A DNA stretch of 64,000 nucleotides, from NCBI GenBank assembly GCA_932294295.1, contig OW028579.1, forward strand, positions 6,532,370 to 6,596,369. Reading direction: 5' to 3'. Origin of the DNA: Alitta virens. Taxonomy: Eukaryota; Annelida; Polychaeta; Phyllodocida; Nereididae. The notes under the pieces are model-generated. The model did not search any database. It was given only the letters and a program-made list of their open reading frames with translations, and was not told the DNA's origin. This document shows, piece by piece, positions 1 to 9,800 of the stretch (position 1 is the stretch's first letter; each line of letters starts with the position of its first letter). The translations under genes were made by a program, and so were the position numbers.

Positions 1-890
1 AGATGAGAAAAACAGTTCAACAGTGGCTGGATTTGTCATGCCATGTGAAGAGTAACTTAGGATCTTTGCAAATTATGACTTGGGCCTTATGCATTGCCGA
101 AAAGTCATGCAAAACATGTGATTTGGTTTGGGTGACTCACCAGGAGCAATGGCATAGTCATGTGCTATGTAGAACAATTTGTATGGCATAGGATGTAGAT
201 TGGACATAGCTTACTTCCACACCATTTGATTTTATACTTATACAATGATACCAACCTGCGCACAAGCTAAAGCAGTTTGACATTGCACAAAAGTTCATGT
301 GCAACTACCTTATGTGTGCTTCTTGGCTGAATTTGCCATAACATTTTATTGATTTAAAGAAACAACGTTACCAGATGGCTGCCCAGTTGGCCAAAGTTGG
401 CCAGGTGTTGCTGTCATTGGCTTAATGTTGGGCGCACATTGAGCCATTGACAACAAAATCAGTTTAACAGTGGCTCTATTTGGCATGCAATGAAGGTAAA
501 GTGACTTTCGATCTTTACATATTGCGACTTGAGCTTCATGCATTGCTTGGAAATCACACACAAACAAAAGTGATTGGGCATGGGTAGCATTCAAGAAAAG
601 GTGTCCGCGACTCCCAACATAGTCATGTGTGATATGTTGCAAAATTTGTATGGCAAGTAAATTTGAAGCTTTGATAATCTAACTGCCAATTTTGTGGTTT
701 TTATTTGGACTTCCCAATCAGATTTTTGACATACAGAATGCAAAAACAACCTGTGCACAAGCTAATGTAGCTTGACATAATACACAAATGTATACAAATA
801 TCTAAATCATCAAAGTGCCTTCCATGACATTTGACTGAATCTGCCATAACTTATATTGATTGAAGTAACTTCCAGACTATCTGATTTTAG
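1..890 (+). repeat. Left flanking unit, older/right-like family
   Basis: This stretch carries right-family markers: CACCAGGAGC at about 140, GGCTTAATGTTGG at about 420, and ACACAAATGTATACAAATATCTAAATC at about 780-810 (read as two adjoining blocks). It has private changes: AGTTTAACAG near 461, TTTCGATC near 508, a 1-bp loss in GTGTCCGCG near 600 and TTTGTGG near 693. The variants GGTTTGGG and CAGGAGCAATGG (125-150) recur only in the unit at 61806. Core-type text (GAATATAATACC) begins at about 897, so the boundary lies in module A3. Right-like features (ATGACAAAAAC at 1107) persist a little further, so the transition is mosaic up to about 1.24 kb. Confidence 0.75.
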
Positions 891-1979
891 ACTTATAGAA
901 TATAATACCAAGCTGCACACAAGCAAATACAGTTTGACATTGCAGAAAAGCTCATATGCAATTACCAGAATGTGTGCTTCCTGAATGTATCTGCCTTAAC
1001 TTTTATTGATTCGAAATAATGACGCTGCCAGATGGCTGACCAATTTGCAAAATTTGGCCTTGTGTTGCCATCCTTGGATCAATGTCAGGTGCACATCGAG
1101 CTTTAGATGACAAAAACAGTTCAACAGTGGCTGGATTTGTCATGCCATGTGAAGAGTAACTTAGGATCTTTGCAAATTGCGACTTGGTCCTTATGCATTG
1201 CCGAAAAGTCATGCAAAACATGTGATTTGGCTTGGGTGACTCTCCAGGAACAATGGCATAGTCATGTGCTATGTAGAACAATTTGTATGGCATAGGATGT
1301 AGATTGGACATAGCTTACTTCCACACCATTTGATTTTATACTTATACAATGATACCAACCTGCGCACAAGCTAAAGCAGTTTGACATTGCACAAAAGTTC
1401 ATGTGCAACTACCTTATGTGTGCTTCTTGGCTGAATTTGCCATAACATTTTATTGATTTAAAGAAACAACGCTACCAGATGGCTGCCCAATTGGCCAAAG
1501 TTGGCCTGGTGTTGCTGTCATTGGCTTATTGTTGGGCGCACATTGAGCCATTGACAACAAAATCAGTTCAACAGTGGCTCTATTTGGCATGCAATGAAGG
1601 TAAAGTGACTTTGGATCTTTACATATTGCGACTTGAGCTTCATGCATTGCTTGGAAGTCACACACAAACAAAAGTGATTGGGCATGGGTAGCATTCAAGA
1701 AAAGGTGTCCCGCGACTCCCAACATAGTCATGTGTGATATGTTGCAAAATTTGTATGGCAAGTAAATTTGAAGCTTTGTTAATCTAACTGCCAATTTTAT
1801 GGTTTTTATTTGGACTTCCCAATCAGATTTTTGACATACAGAATGTAAAAACAACCTGTGCACAAGCTAATGTAGCTTGACATAATACAAAAATATATAC
1901 AAATATCTTAATCATCAAAGTGCCTTCCATGACATTTGACTGAATCTGCCATATCTTATATTGATTGAAGTAACTTCCA

Positions 1980-1990
1980 GACTAGACTTA
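1980..1990 (+). other. 10-bp deletion in module A3
   Basis: The usual ACTATCTGATTTTAGACT reads ACTAGACT here, which removes 10 bp and makes this unit 1,094 bp. The same lesion recurs at about 4180-4188 and in no other unit. The exact breakpoint is ambiguous by a base or two because of the local TA repeats. Confidence 0.9.
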
Positions 1991-4177
1991 TAGAATATAA
2001 TACCAAGCTGCACACAAGCAAATACAGTTTGACATTGCAGAAAAGCTCATATGCAATTACCAGAATGTGTGCTTCCTGAATGTACCGCCTTAACTTTTAT
2101 TGATTCGAAATAATGACGCTGCCAGATGGCTGACCAATTTGCAAAATTTGGCCTTGTGTTGCCATCCTTGGATCAATGTCAGGTGCACATCGAGCTTTAG
2201 ATGAGAAAAACAGTTCAACAGTGGCTGGATTTGTCATGCCATGTGAAGAGTAACTTAGGATCTTTGCAAATTGCGACTTGGTCCTTATGCATTGCCGAAA
2301 AGTCATGCAAAACATCTGATTTGGCTTGGGTAACTCTCCAGGAACAATGGCATAGTCATGCGCTATGTAGAACAATTTGTATGGCATAGGATGTAGATTG
2401 GACATAGCTTACTTCCACACCATTTGATTTTATACTTATACAATGATACCAACCTGCGCACAAGCTAAAGCAGTTTGACATTGCACAAAAGTTCATGTGC
2501 AACTACCTTATGTGTGCTTCTTGGCTGAATTTGCCATAACATTTTATTGATTTAAAGAAACAACGCTACCAGATGGCTGCCCAATTGGCCAAAGTTGGCC
2601 TGGTGTTGCTGTCATTGGCTTATTGTTTGGCGCACATTGAGCCATTGACAACAAAATCAGTTCAACAGTGGCTCTATTTGGCATGCAATGAAGGTAAAGT
2701 GACTTTGGATCTTTACATATTGCGACTTGAGCTTCATGCATTGCTTGGAAGTCACACACAAACAAAAGTGATTGGGCATGGGTAGCATTCAAGAAAAGGT
2801 GTCCCGCGACTCCCAACATAGTCATGTGTGATATGTTGCAAAATTTGTATGGCAAGTAAATTTGAAGCTTTGTTAATCTAACTGCCAATTTTATTGGTTT
2901 TATTTGGACTTCCCAATCAGATTTTTGACATACAGAATGCAAAAACAACCTGTGCACAAGGTAATGTAGCTTGACATAATACAAAAATATATACAAATAT
3001 CTTAATCATCAAAGTGCCTTCCATGACATTTGACTGAATCTGCCATATCTTATATTGATTGAAGTAACTTCCAGACTATCTGATTTTAGACTTATAGAAT
3101 ATAATACCAAGCTGCACACAAGCAAATACAGTTTGACATTGCAGAAAAGCTCATATGCAATTACCAGAATGTGTGCTTCCTGAATGTACCGCCTTAACTT
3201 TTATTGATTTGAAATAATGACGCTGCCAGATGGCTGACCAATTTGCAAAATTTGGCCTTGTGTTGCCATCCTTGGATCAATGTCAGGTGCACATCGAGCT
3301 TTAGATGAGAAAAACAGTTCAACAGTGGCTGGATTTGTCATGCCATGTGAAGAGTAACTTAGGATCTTTGCAAATTATGACTTGGTCCTTATGCATTGCC
3401 GAAAAGTCATGCAAAACATGTGATTTGGCTTGGGTGACTCTCCAGGAACAATGGCATAGTCATGTGCTATGTAGAACAATTTGTATGGCATAGGATGTAG
3501 ATTGGACATAGCTTACTTCCACACCATTTGATTTTATACTTATACAATGATACCAACCTGCGCACAAGCTAAAGCAGTTTGACATTGCACAAAAGTTCAT
3601 GTGCAACTACCTTATGTGTGCTTCTTGGCTGAATTTGCCATAACATTTTATTGATTTAAAGAAACAACGCTACCAGATGGCTGCCCAATTGGCCAAAGTT
3701 GGCCTGGTGTTGCTGTCATTGGCTTATTGTTTGGCGCACATTGAGCCATTGACAACAAAATCAGTTCAACAGTGGCTCTATTTGGCATGCAATGAAGGTA
3801 AAGTGACTTTGGATCTTTACATATTGCGACTTGAGCTTCATGCATTGCTTGGAAGTCACACACAAACAAAAGTGATTGGGCATGGGTAGCATTCAAGAAA
3901 AGGTGTCCCGCGACTCCCAACATAGTCATGTGTGATATGTTGCAAAATTTGTATGGCAAGTAAATTTGAAGCTTTGTTAATCTAACTGCCAATTTTATGG
4001 TTTTTATTTGGACTTCCCAATCAGATTTTTGACATACAGAATGCAAAAACAACCTGTGCACAAGGTAATGTAGCTTGACATAATACAAAAATATATACAA
4101 ATATCTTAATCATCAAAGTGCCTTCCATGACATTTGACTGAATCTGCCATATCTTATATTGATTGAAGTAACTTCCA

Positions 4178-4188
4178 GACTAGACTTA
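4178..4188 (+). other. Second copy of the 10-bp A3 deletion
   Basis: This is the same deletion as at 1980-1990, two units downstream, giving the second 1,094-bp unit (anchor 3305). Shared descent through the dimer duplication explains both with one event. Confidence 0.9.
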
Positions 4189-5712
4189 TAGAATATAATA
4201 CCAAGCTGCACACAAGCAAATACAGTTTGACATTGCAGAAAAGCTCATATGCAATTACCAGAATGTGTGCTTCCTGAATGTACCGCCTTAACTTTTATTG
4301 ATTTGAAATAATGACGCTGCCAGATGGCTGACCAATTTGCAAAATTTGGCCTTGTGTTGCCATCCTTGGATCAATGTCAGGTGCACATCGAGCTTTAGAT
4401 GAGAAAAACAGTTCAACAGTGGCTGGATTTGTCATGCCATGTGAAGAGTAACTTAGGATCTTTGCAAATTGCGACTTGGTCCTTATGCATTGCCGAAAAT
4501 TCATGCAAAACATGTGATTTGGCTTGGGTGACTCTCCAGGAACAATGGCATAGTCATGTGCTATGTAGAACCATTTGTATGGCATAGGATGTAGATTGGA
4601 CATAGCTTACTTCCACACCATTTGATTTTATACTTATACAATGATACCAACCTGCGCACAAGCTAAAGCAGTTTGACATTGCACAAAAGTTCATGAGCAA
4701 CTACCTTATGTGTGCTTCTTGGCTGAATTTGCCATAACATTTTATTGATTTAAAGAAACAACGCTACCAGATGGCTGCCCAATTGGCCAAAGTTGGCCTG
4801 GTGTTGCTGTCATTGGCTTATTGTTTGGCGCACATTGAGCCATTGACAACAAAATCAGTTCAACAGTGGCTCTATTTGGCATGCAATGAAGGTAAAGTGA
4901 CTTTGGATCTTTACATATTGCGACTTGAGCTTCATGCATTGCTTGGAAGTCACACACAAACAAAAGTGATTGGGCATGGGTAGCATTCAAGAAAAGGTGT
5001 CCCGCGACTCCCAACATAGTCATGTGTGATATGTTGCAAAATTTGTATGGCAAGTAAATTTGAAGCTTTGTTAATCTAACTGCCAATTTTATTGGTTTTA
5101 TTTGGACTTCCCAATCAGATTTTTGACATACAGAATGCAAAAACAACCTGTGCACAAGGTAATGTAGCTTGACATAATACAAAAATATATACAAATATCT
5201 TAATCATCAAAGTGCCTTCCATGACATTTGACTGAATCTGCCATATCTTATATTGATTGAAGTAACTTCCAGACTATCTGATTTTAGACTTATAGAATAT
5301 AATACCAAGCTGCACACAAGCAAATACAGTTTGACATTGCAGAAAAGCTCATATGCAATTACCAGAATGTGTGCTTCCTGAATGTACCGCCTTAACTTTT
5401 ATTGATTTGAAATAATGACGCTGCCAGATGGCTGACCAATTTGCAAAATTTGGCCTTGTGTTGCCATCCTTGGATCAATGTCAGGTGCACATCGAGCTTT
5501 AGATGAGAAAAACAGTTCAACAGTGGCTGGATTTGTCATGCCATGTGAAGAGTAACTTAGGATCTTTGCAAATTGCGACTTGGGCCTTATGCATTGCCGA
5601 AAAGTCATGCAAAACATGTGATTTGGCTTGGGTGACTCTCCAGGAACAATGGCATAGTCATGTGCTATGTAGAACAATTTTTATGGCATAGGATGTAGAT
5701 TGGACATAGCTT

Positions 5713-5855
5713 ACTTCCACACCATTTGATTTTATACTTATACAATGATACCAACCTGCGCACAAGCTAAAGCAGTTTGACATTGCACAAAAGTTCATGT
5801 GCAACTACCTTATGTGTGCTTCTTGGCTGAATTTGCCATAACATTTTATTGATTT
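5713..5855 (+). repeat. Module A1 (reference copy)
   Basis: This 143-bp module runs from ACTTCCACACCATTTG to TTTTATTGATTT. It aligns closely along its full length with A3 at 6369-6511. Both share GATTTTA-ACTTATA, ATACCAA-CTGC, CACAAGC, CAGTTTGACATTGCA, AATGTGTGCTTC or its near match, and TTTTATTGATT. It aligns more distantly with A2. Its start is fixed by ACTTCC, which recurs at the head of all three A modules. Confidence 0.85.
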
Positions 5856-6209
5856 AAAGAAACAACGCTACCAGATGGCTGCCCAATTGGCCAAAGTTGG
5901 CCTGGTGTTGCTGTCATTGGCTTATTGTTGGGCGCACGTTGAGCCATTGACAACAAAATCAGTTCAACAGTGGCTCTATTTGGCATGCAATGAAGGTAAA
6001 GTGACTTTGGATCTTTACATATTGCGACTTGAGCTTCATGCATTGCTTGGAAGTCACACACAAACAAAAGTGATTGGGCATGGGTAGCATTCAAGAAAAG
6101 GTGTCCCGCGACTCCCAACATAGTCATGTGTGATATGTTGCAAAATTTGTATGGCAAGTAAATTTGAAGCTTTGTTAATCTAACTGCCAATTTTATTGGT
6201 TTTATTTGG
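5856..6209 (+). repeat. Module B1 (reference copy)
   Basis: This 354-bp module is paralogous to B2. Shared landmarks are ACGCT-CCAGATGGCTG, GGCCTGGTGTTG versus GGCCTTGTGTTG, the 16-mer CAGTTCAACAGTGGCT, GGATCTTT, ATTGCGACTTG, CATAGTCATGTG and AATTTGTATGGCA. B1 is about 50 bp longer than B2, mainly from a 3' tail (GAAGCTTTG to TTTATTTGG) with no clear B2 counterpart and from extra bases around AGAAAAGGTGTCCCGCG. An open + frame of 70 codons (5875-6087) overlaps an open - frame over the same bases. I do not consider either coding, because right-family copies carry an early TAA in the + frame. Confidence 0.85.
5883..5900. other. Dyad-symmetric 18-mer in B1 (reference copy)
   Basis: The text CCAATTGGCCAAAGTTGG contains the perfect inverted repeat GGCCAA-AG-TTGGCC when extended by two bases, and the overlapping palindrome CCAATTGG. 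It recurs in most units at the head of B1. The paralogous site in B2 keeps the outer CCAA and TTGG. Whether a protein binds it is unknown. Confidence 0.6.
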
Positions 6210-6362
6210 ACTTCCCAATCAGATTTTTGACATACAGAATGCAAAAACAACCTGTGCACAAGGTAATGTAGCTTGACATAATACAAAAATATATACAAAT
6301 ATCTTAATCATCAAAGTGCCTTCCATGACATTTGACTGAATCTGCCATATCTTATATTGATT
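6210..6362 (+). repeat. Module A2, the most diverged A copy (reference copy)
   Basis: This 153-bp module starts ACTTCCCAATCAG and ends TATATTGATTG. Its homology with A1 and A3 is clear in the first half (TTTTTGACATACAGAATG, CAACCTGTGCACAAG, TAGCTTGACATAATAC) and weaker in the second half, where it holds a TATATACAAATATC run and TCATCAAAGTGCC. A short linker GAAGTA (6363-6368) joins it directly to A3, so it has no B module of its own. The + strand of core copies carries AATATATACA here, whereas right-family copies carry the palindrome TGTATACA. Confidence 0.78.
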
Positions 6363-6368
6363 GAAGTA

Positions 6369-6511
6369 ACTTCCAGACTATCTGATTTTAGACTTATAGA
6401 ATATAATACCAAGCTGCACACAAGCAAATACAGTTTGACATTGCAGAAAAGCTCATATGCAATTACCAGAATGTGTGCTTCCTGAATGTACCGCCTTAAC
6501 TTTTATTGATT
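6369..6511 (+). repeat. Module A3 (reference copy)
   Basis: This 143-bp module starts ACTTCCAGACTATCTG and ends TTTTATTGATT, and is a close paralogue of A1. It holds most of the length polymorphism of the array. That includes the 10-bp deletion of two units, GAATATAATACC (core) versus GAATAATACC (right family), TACCGCC versus TATCCGCC or TATCCACC, CAATTTATCAG in three right-family units and GCTTTCC in the outermost units. Confidence 0.85.
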
Positions 6512-6816
6512 CGAAATAATGACGCTGCCAGATGGCTGACCAATTTGCAAAATTTGGCCTTGTGTTGCCATCCTTGGATCAATGTCAGGTGCACATCGAG
6601 CTTTAGATGAGAAAAACAGTTCAACAGTGGCTGGATTTGTCATGCCATGTGAAGAGTAACTTAGGATCTTTGCAAATTGCTACTTGGGCCTTATGCATTG
6701 CCGAAAAGTCATGCAAAACATGTGATTTGGCTTGGGTGACTCTCCAGGAACAATGGCATAGTCATGTGCTATGTAGAACAATTTGTATGGCATAGGATGT
6801 AGATTGGACATAGCTT
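6512..6816 (+). repeat. Module B2 (reference copy)
   Basis: This 305-bp paralogue of B1 begins CGAAATAATGACGCTG and ends GGACATAGCTT just before the next A1. It contains the anchor ATG used for the unit list (6607 here). An open + frame of 62 codons starts there, but 17 core units carry TCCTGATG in place of TCCTTATG, putting a TGA in the middle of that frame, and one unit (60703) lacks the ATG. The frame upstream ends in TAG immediately before the anchor. I therefore read it as non-coding. Confidence 0.85.
6540..6557. other. Dyad-like 18-mer in B2 (reference copy)
   Basis: CCAATTTGCAAAATTTGG lies at the position paralogous to the B1 dyad, with the same outer CCAA/TTGG and the same length but an AT-rich, imperfectly symmetric centre. 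It is very stable across units; CCAGTTTGCAAAATTTGG is the variant in units 50774, 56290 and 60703. Confidence 0.55.
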
Positions 6817-9800
6817 ACTTCCACACCATTTGATTTTATACTTATACAATGATTCCAACCTGCGCACAAGCTAAAGCAGTTTGACATTGCACAAAAGTTC
6901 ATGTGCAACTACCTTATGTGTGCTTCTTGGCTGAATTTGCCATAACATTTTATTGATTTAAAGAAACAACGCTACCAGATGGCTGCCCAATTGGCCAAAG
7001 TTGGCCTGGTGTTGCTGTCATTGGCTTATTGTTGGGCGCACGTTGAGCCATTGACAACAAAATCAGTTCAACAGTGGCTCTATTTGGCATGCAATGAAGG
7101 TAAAGTGACTTTGGATCTTTACATATTGCGACTTGAGCTTCATGCATTGCTTGGAAGTCACACACAAACAAAAGTGATTGGGCATGGGTAGCATTCAAGA
7201 AAAGGTGTCCCGCGACTCCCAACATAGTCATGTGTGATATGTTGCAAAATTTGTATGGCAAGTAAATTTGAAGCTTTGTTAATCTAACTGCCAATTTTAT
7301 TGGTTTTATTTGGACTTCCCAATCAGATTTTTGACATACAGAATGCAAAAACAACCTGTGCACAAGCTAATGTAGCTTGACATAATACAAAAATATATAC
7401 AAATATCTTAATCATCAAAGTGCCTTCCATGACATTTGACTGAATCTGCCATATCTTATATTGATTGAAGTAACTTCCAGACTATCTGATTTTAGACTTA
7501 TAGAATATAATACCAAGCTGCACACAAGCAAATACAGTTTGACATTGCAGAAAAGCTCATATGCAATTACCAGAATGTGTGCTTCCTGAATGTATCCGCC
7601 ATAACTTTTATTGATTTGAAATAATGATGCTGCCAGATGGCTGACCAATTTGCAAAATTTGGCCTTGTGTTGCCATCCTTGGATCAATGTCAGGTGCACA
7701 TCGAGCTTTAGATGAGAAAAACAGTTCAACAGTGGCTGGATTTGTCATGCCATGTGAAGAGTAACTTAGGATCTTTGCAAATTGCGACTTGGTCCTGATG
7801 CATTGCCAAAAAGTCATGCAAAACATCTGATTTGGCTTGGGTGACTCTCCAGGAACAATGGCATAGTCATGTGCTATGTAGAACAATTTGTATGGCATAG
7901 GATGTAGATTGGACATAGCTTACTTCCACACCATTTGATTTTATACTTATACAATGATACCAACCTGCGCACAAGCTAAAGCAGTTTGACATTGCACAAA
8001 AGTTCATGTGCAACTACCTTATGTGTGCTTCTTGGCTGAATTTGCCATAACATTTTATTGATTTAAAGAAACAACGCTACTAGATGGCTGCCCAATTGGC
8101 CAAAGTTGGCCTGGTGTTGCTGTCATTGGCTTATTGTTGGGCGCACGTTGAGCCATTGACAACAAAATCAGTTCAACAGTGGCTCTATTTGGCATGCAAT
8201 GAAGGTAAAGTGACTTTGGATCTTTACATATTGCGACTTGAGCTTCATGCATTGCTTGGAAGTCACACACAAACAAAAGTGATTGGGCATGGGTAGCATT
8301 CAAGAAAAGGTGTCCCGCGACTCCCAACATAGTCATGTGTGATATGTTGCAAAATTTGTATGGCAAGTAAATTTGAAGCTTTGATAATCTAACTGCCAAT
8401 TTTATGGTTTTTATTTGGACTTCCCAATCAGATTTTTGACATACAGAATGCAAAAACAACCTGTGCACCAGCTAATGTAGCTTGACATAATACAAAAATA
8501 TATACAAATATCTTAATCATCAAAGTGCCTTCCATGACATTTGACTGAAACTGCCATAACTTATATTGATTGAAGTAACTTCCAGACTATCTGATTTTAG
8601 ACTTATAGAATATAATACCAAGCTGCACACAAGCAAATACAGTTTGACATTGCAGAAAAGCTCATATGCAATTACCAGAATGTGTGCTTCCTGAATGTAC
8701 CGCCTTAACTTTTATTGATTTGAAATAATGACGCTGCCAGATGGCTGACCAATTTGCAAAATTTGGCCTTGTGTTGCCATCCTTGGATCAATGTCAGGTG
8801 CACATCGAGCTTTAGATGAGAAAAACAGTTCAACAGTGGCTGGATTTGTCATGCCATGTGAAGAGTAACTTAGGATCTTTGCAAATTGCGACTTGGGCCT
8901 TATGCATTGTCGAAAAGTCATGCAAAACATGTGATTTGGCTTGGGTGACTCTCCAGGAACAATGGCATAGTCATGTGCTATGTAGAACAATTTGTATGGC
9001 ATAGGATGTAGATTGGACATAGCTTACTTCCACACCATTTGATTTTATACTTATACAATGATACCAACCTGCGCACAAGCTAAAGCAGTTTGACATTGCA
9101 CAAAAGTTCATGTGCAACTACCTTATGTGTGCTTCTTGGCTGAATTTGCCATAACATTTTATTGATTTAAAGAAACAACGCTACCAGATGGCTGCCCAAT
9201 TGGCCAAAGTTGGCCTGGTGTTGCTGTCATTGGCTTATTGTTGGGCGCACGTTGAGCCATTGACAACAAAATCAGTTCAACAGTGGCTCTATTTGGCATG
9301 CAATGAAGGTGAAGTGACTTTGGATATTTACATATTGCGACTTGAGCTTCATGCATTGCTTGGAAGTCACACACAAACAAAAGTGATTGGGCATGGGTAG
9401 CATTCAAGAAAAGGTGTCCCGCGACTCCCAACATAGTCATGTGTGATATGTTGCAAAATTTTTATGGCAAGTAAATTTGAAGCTTTGTTAATCTAACTGC
9501 CAATTTTATTGGTTTTATTTGGACTTCCCAATCAGATTTTTGACATACAGAATGCAAAAACAACCTGTGCACAAGCTAATGTAGCTTGACATAATACAAA
9601 AATATATACAAATATCTTAATCATCAAAGTGCCTTCCATGACATTTGACTGAATCTGCCATATCTTATATTGATTGAAGTAACTTCCAGACTATCTGATT
9701 TTAGACTTATAGAATATAATACCAAGCTGCACACAAGCAAATACAGTTTGACATTGCAGAAAAGCTCATATGCAATTACCAGAATGTGTGCTTCCTGAAT

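Larger units (their letters stand above)
1107..5502 (+). repeat. Two-unit (dimer) repeat, 2,198 bp x 2
   Basis: The anchor spacings are 1,094, 1,104, 1,094 and 1,104. The shorter units (1107 and 3305) share a 10-bp deletion in A3 and the TTTTATGG state of the B1 tail. The longer ones (2201 and 4399) have full A3 and TTTTATTGG. The alternation gives a 2,198-bp second-order period, present twice. Units 2201, 3305 and 4399 also share GTTTGGCGCAC in B1, which I see nowhere else in the window. Confidence 0.75.
5713..6816 (+). repeat. Reference 1,104-bp repeat unit (A1-B1-A2-A3-B2)
   Basis: I use this unit to describe the internal layout; phase starts at the ACTTCCACACC of module A1. The module lengths are A1 143, B1 354, A2 153, a 6-bp linker, A3 143 and B2 305, which sum to 1,104. 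The next unit starts at 6817 with the same text. Every A module begins with ACTTCC and ends with a TATTGATT-like tail. Both B modules carry CCAGATGGCTG near the start and CAGTTCAACAGTGGCT in the middle. The arrangement reads as two diverged A+B monomers with an extra A whose B is missing. I count 12 CpG dinucleotides in the unit. The phase is arbitrary, because nothing in the sequence marks a true unit start. Confidence 0.92.

Noticed and set aside
1107..1295. A 62-codon + strand open frame in B2 with a nearly invariant start
   Set aside because: Seventeen core units have TCCTGATG, placing a TGA mid-frame. Unit 60703 lacks the ATG, and some right units read through the stop (GCATATGATG). Nothing suggests selection on the protein.
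2544..2996. A 150-codon open frame on the - strand over B1/A2, recurring in many units as 137-150 codons
   Set aside because: It recurs because the DNA recurs. The same bases are open on the + strand, its start moves or disappears with single-base changes, a 1-bp insertion breaks it in the unit at 11025, and a TAA-related change breaks the opposite frame in the right family. There is no recognisable domain.
6510..6526. Possible CENP-B box (TTCG-N4-A-N2-CGGG) at TTCGAAATAATGACG
   Set aside because: The first half fits, but the CGGG half reads GACG, and many units have TTTG in place of TTCG. The key bases are not conserved.
5713..6816. Unit length as six nucleosomes (6 x 184 = 1,104)
   Set aside because: It is numerically neat, but module boundaries (143, 354, 153, 143, 305) do not follow 184-bp steps, and I see no internal 184-bp period.
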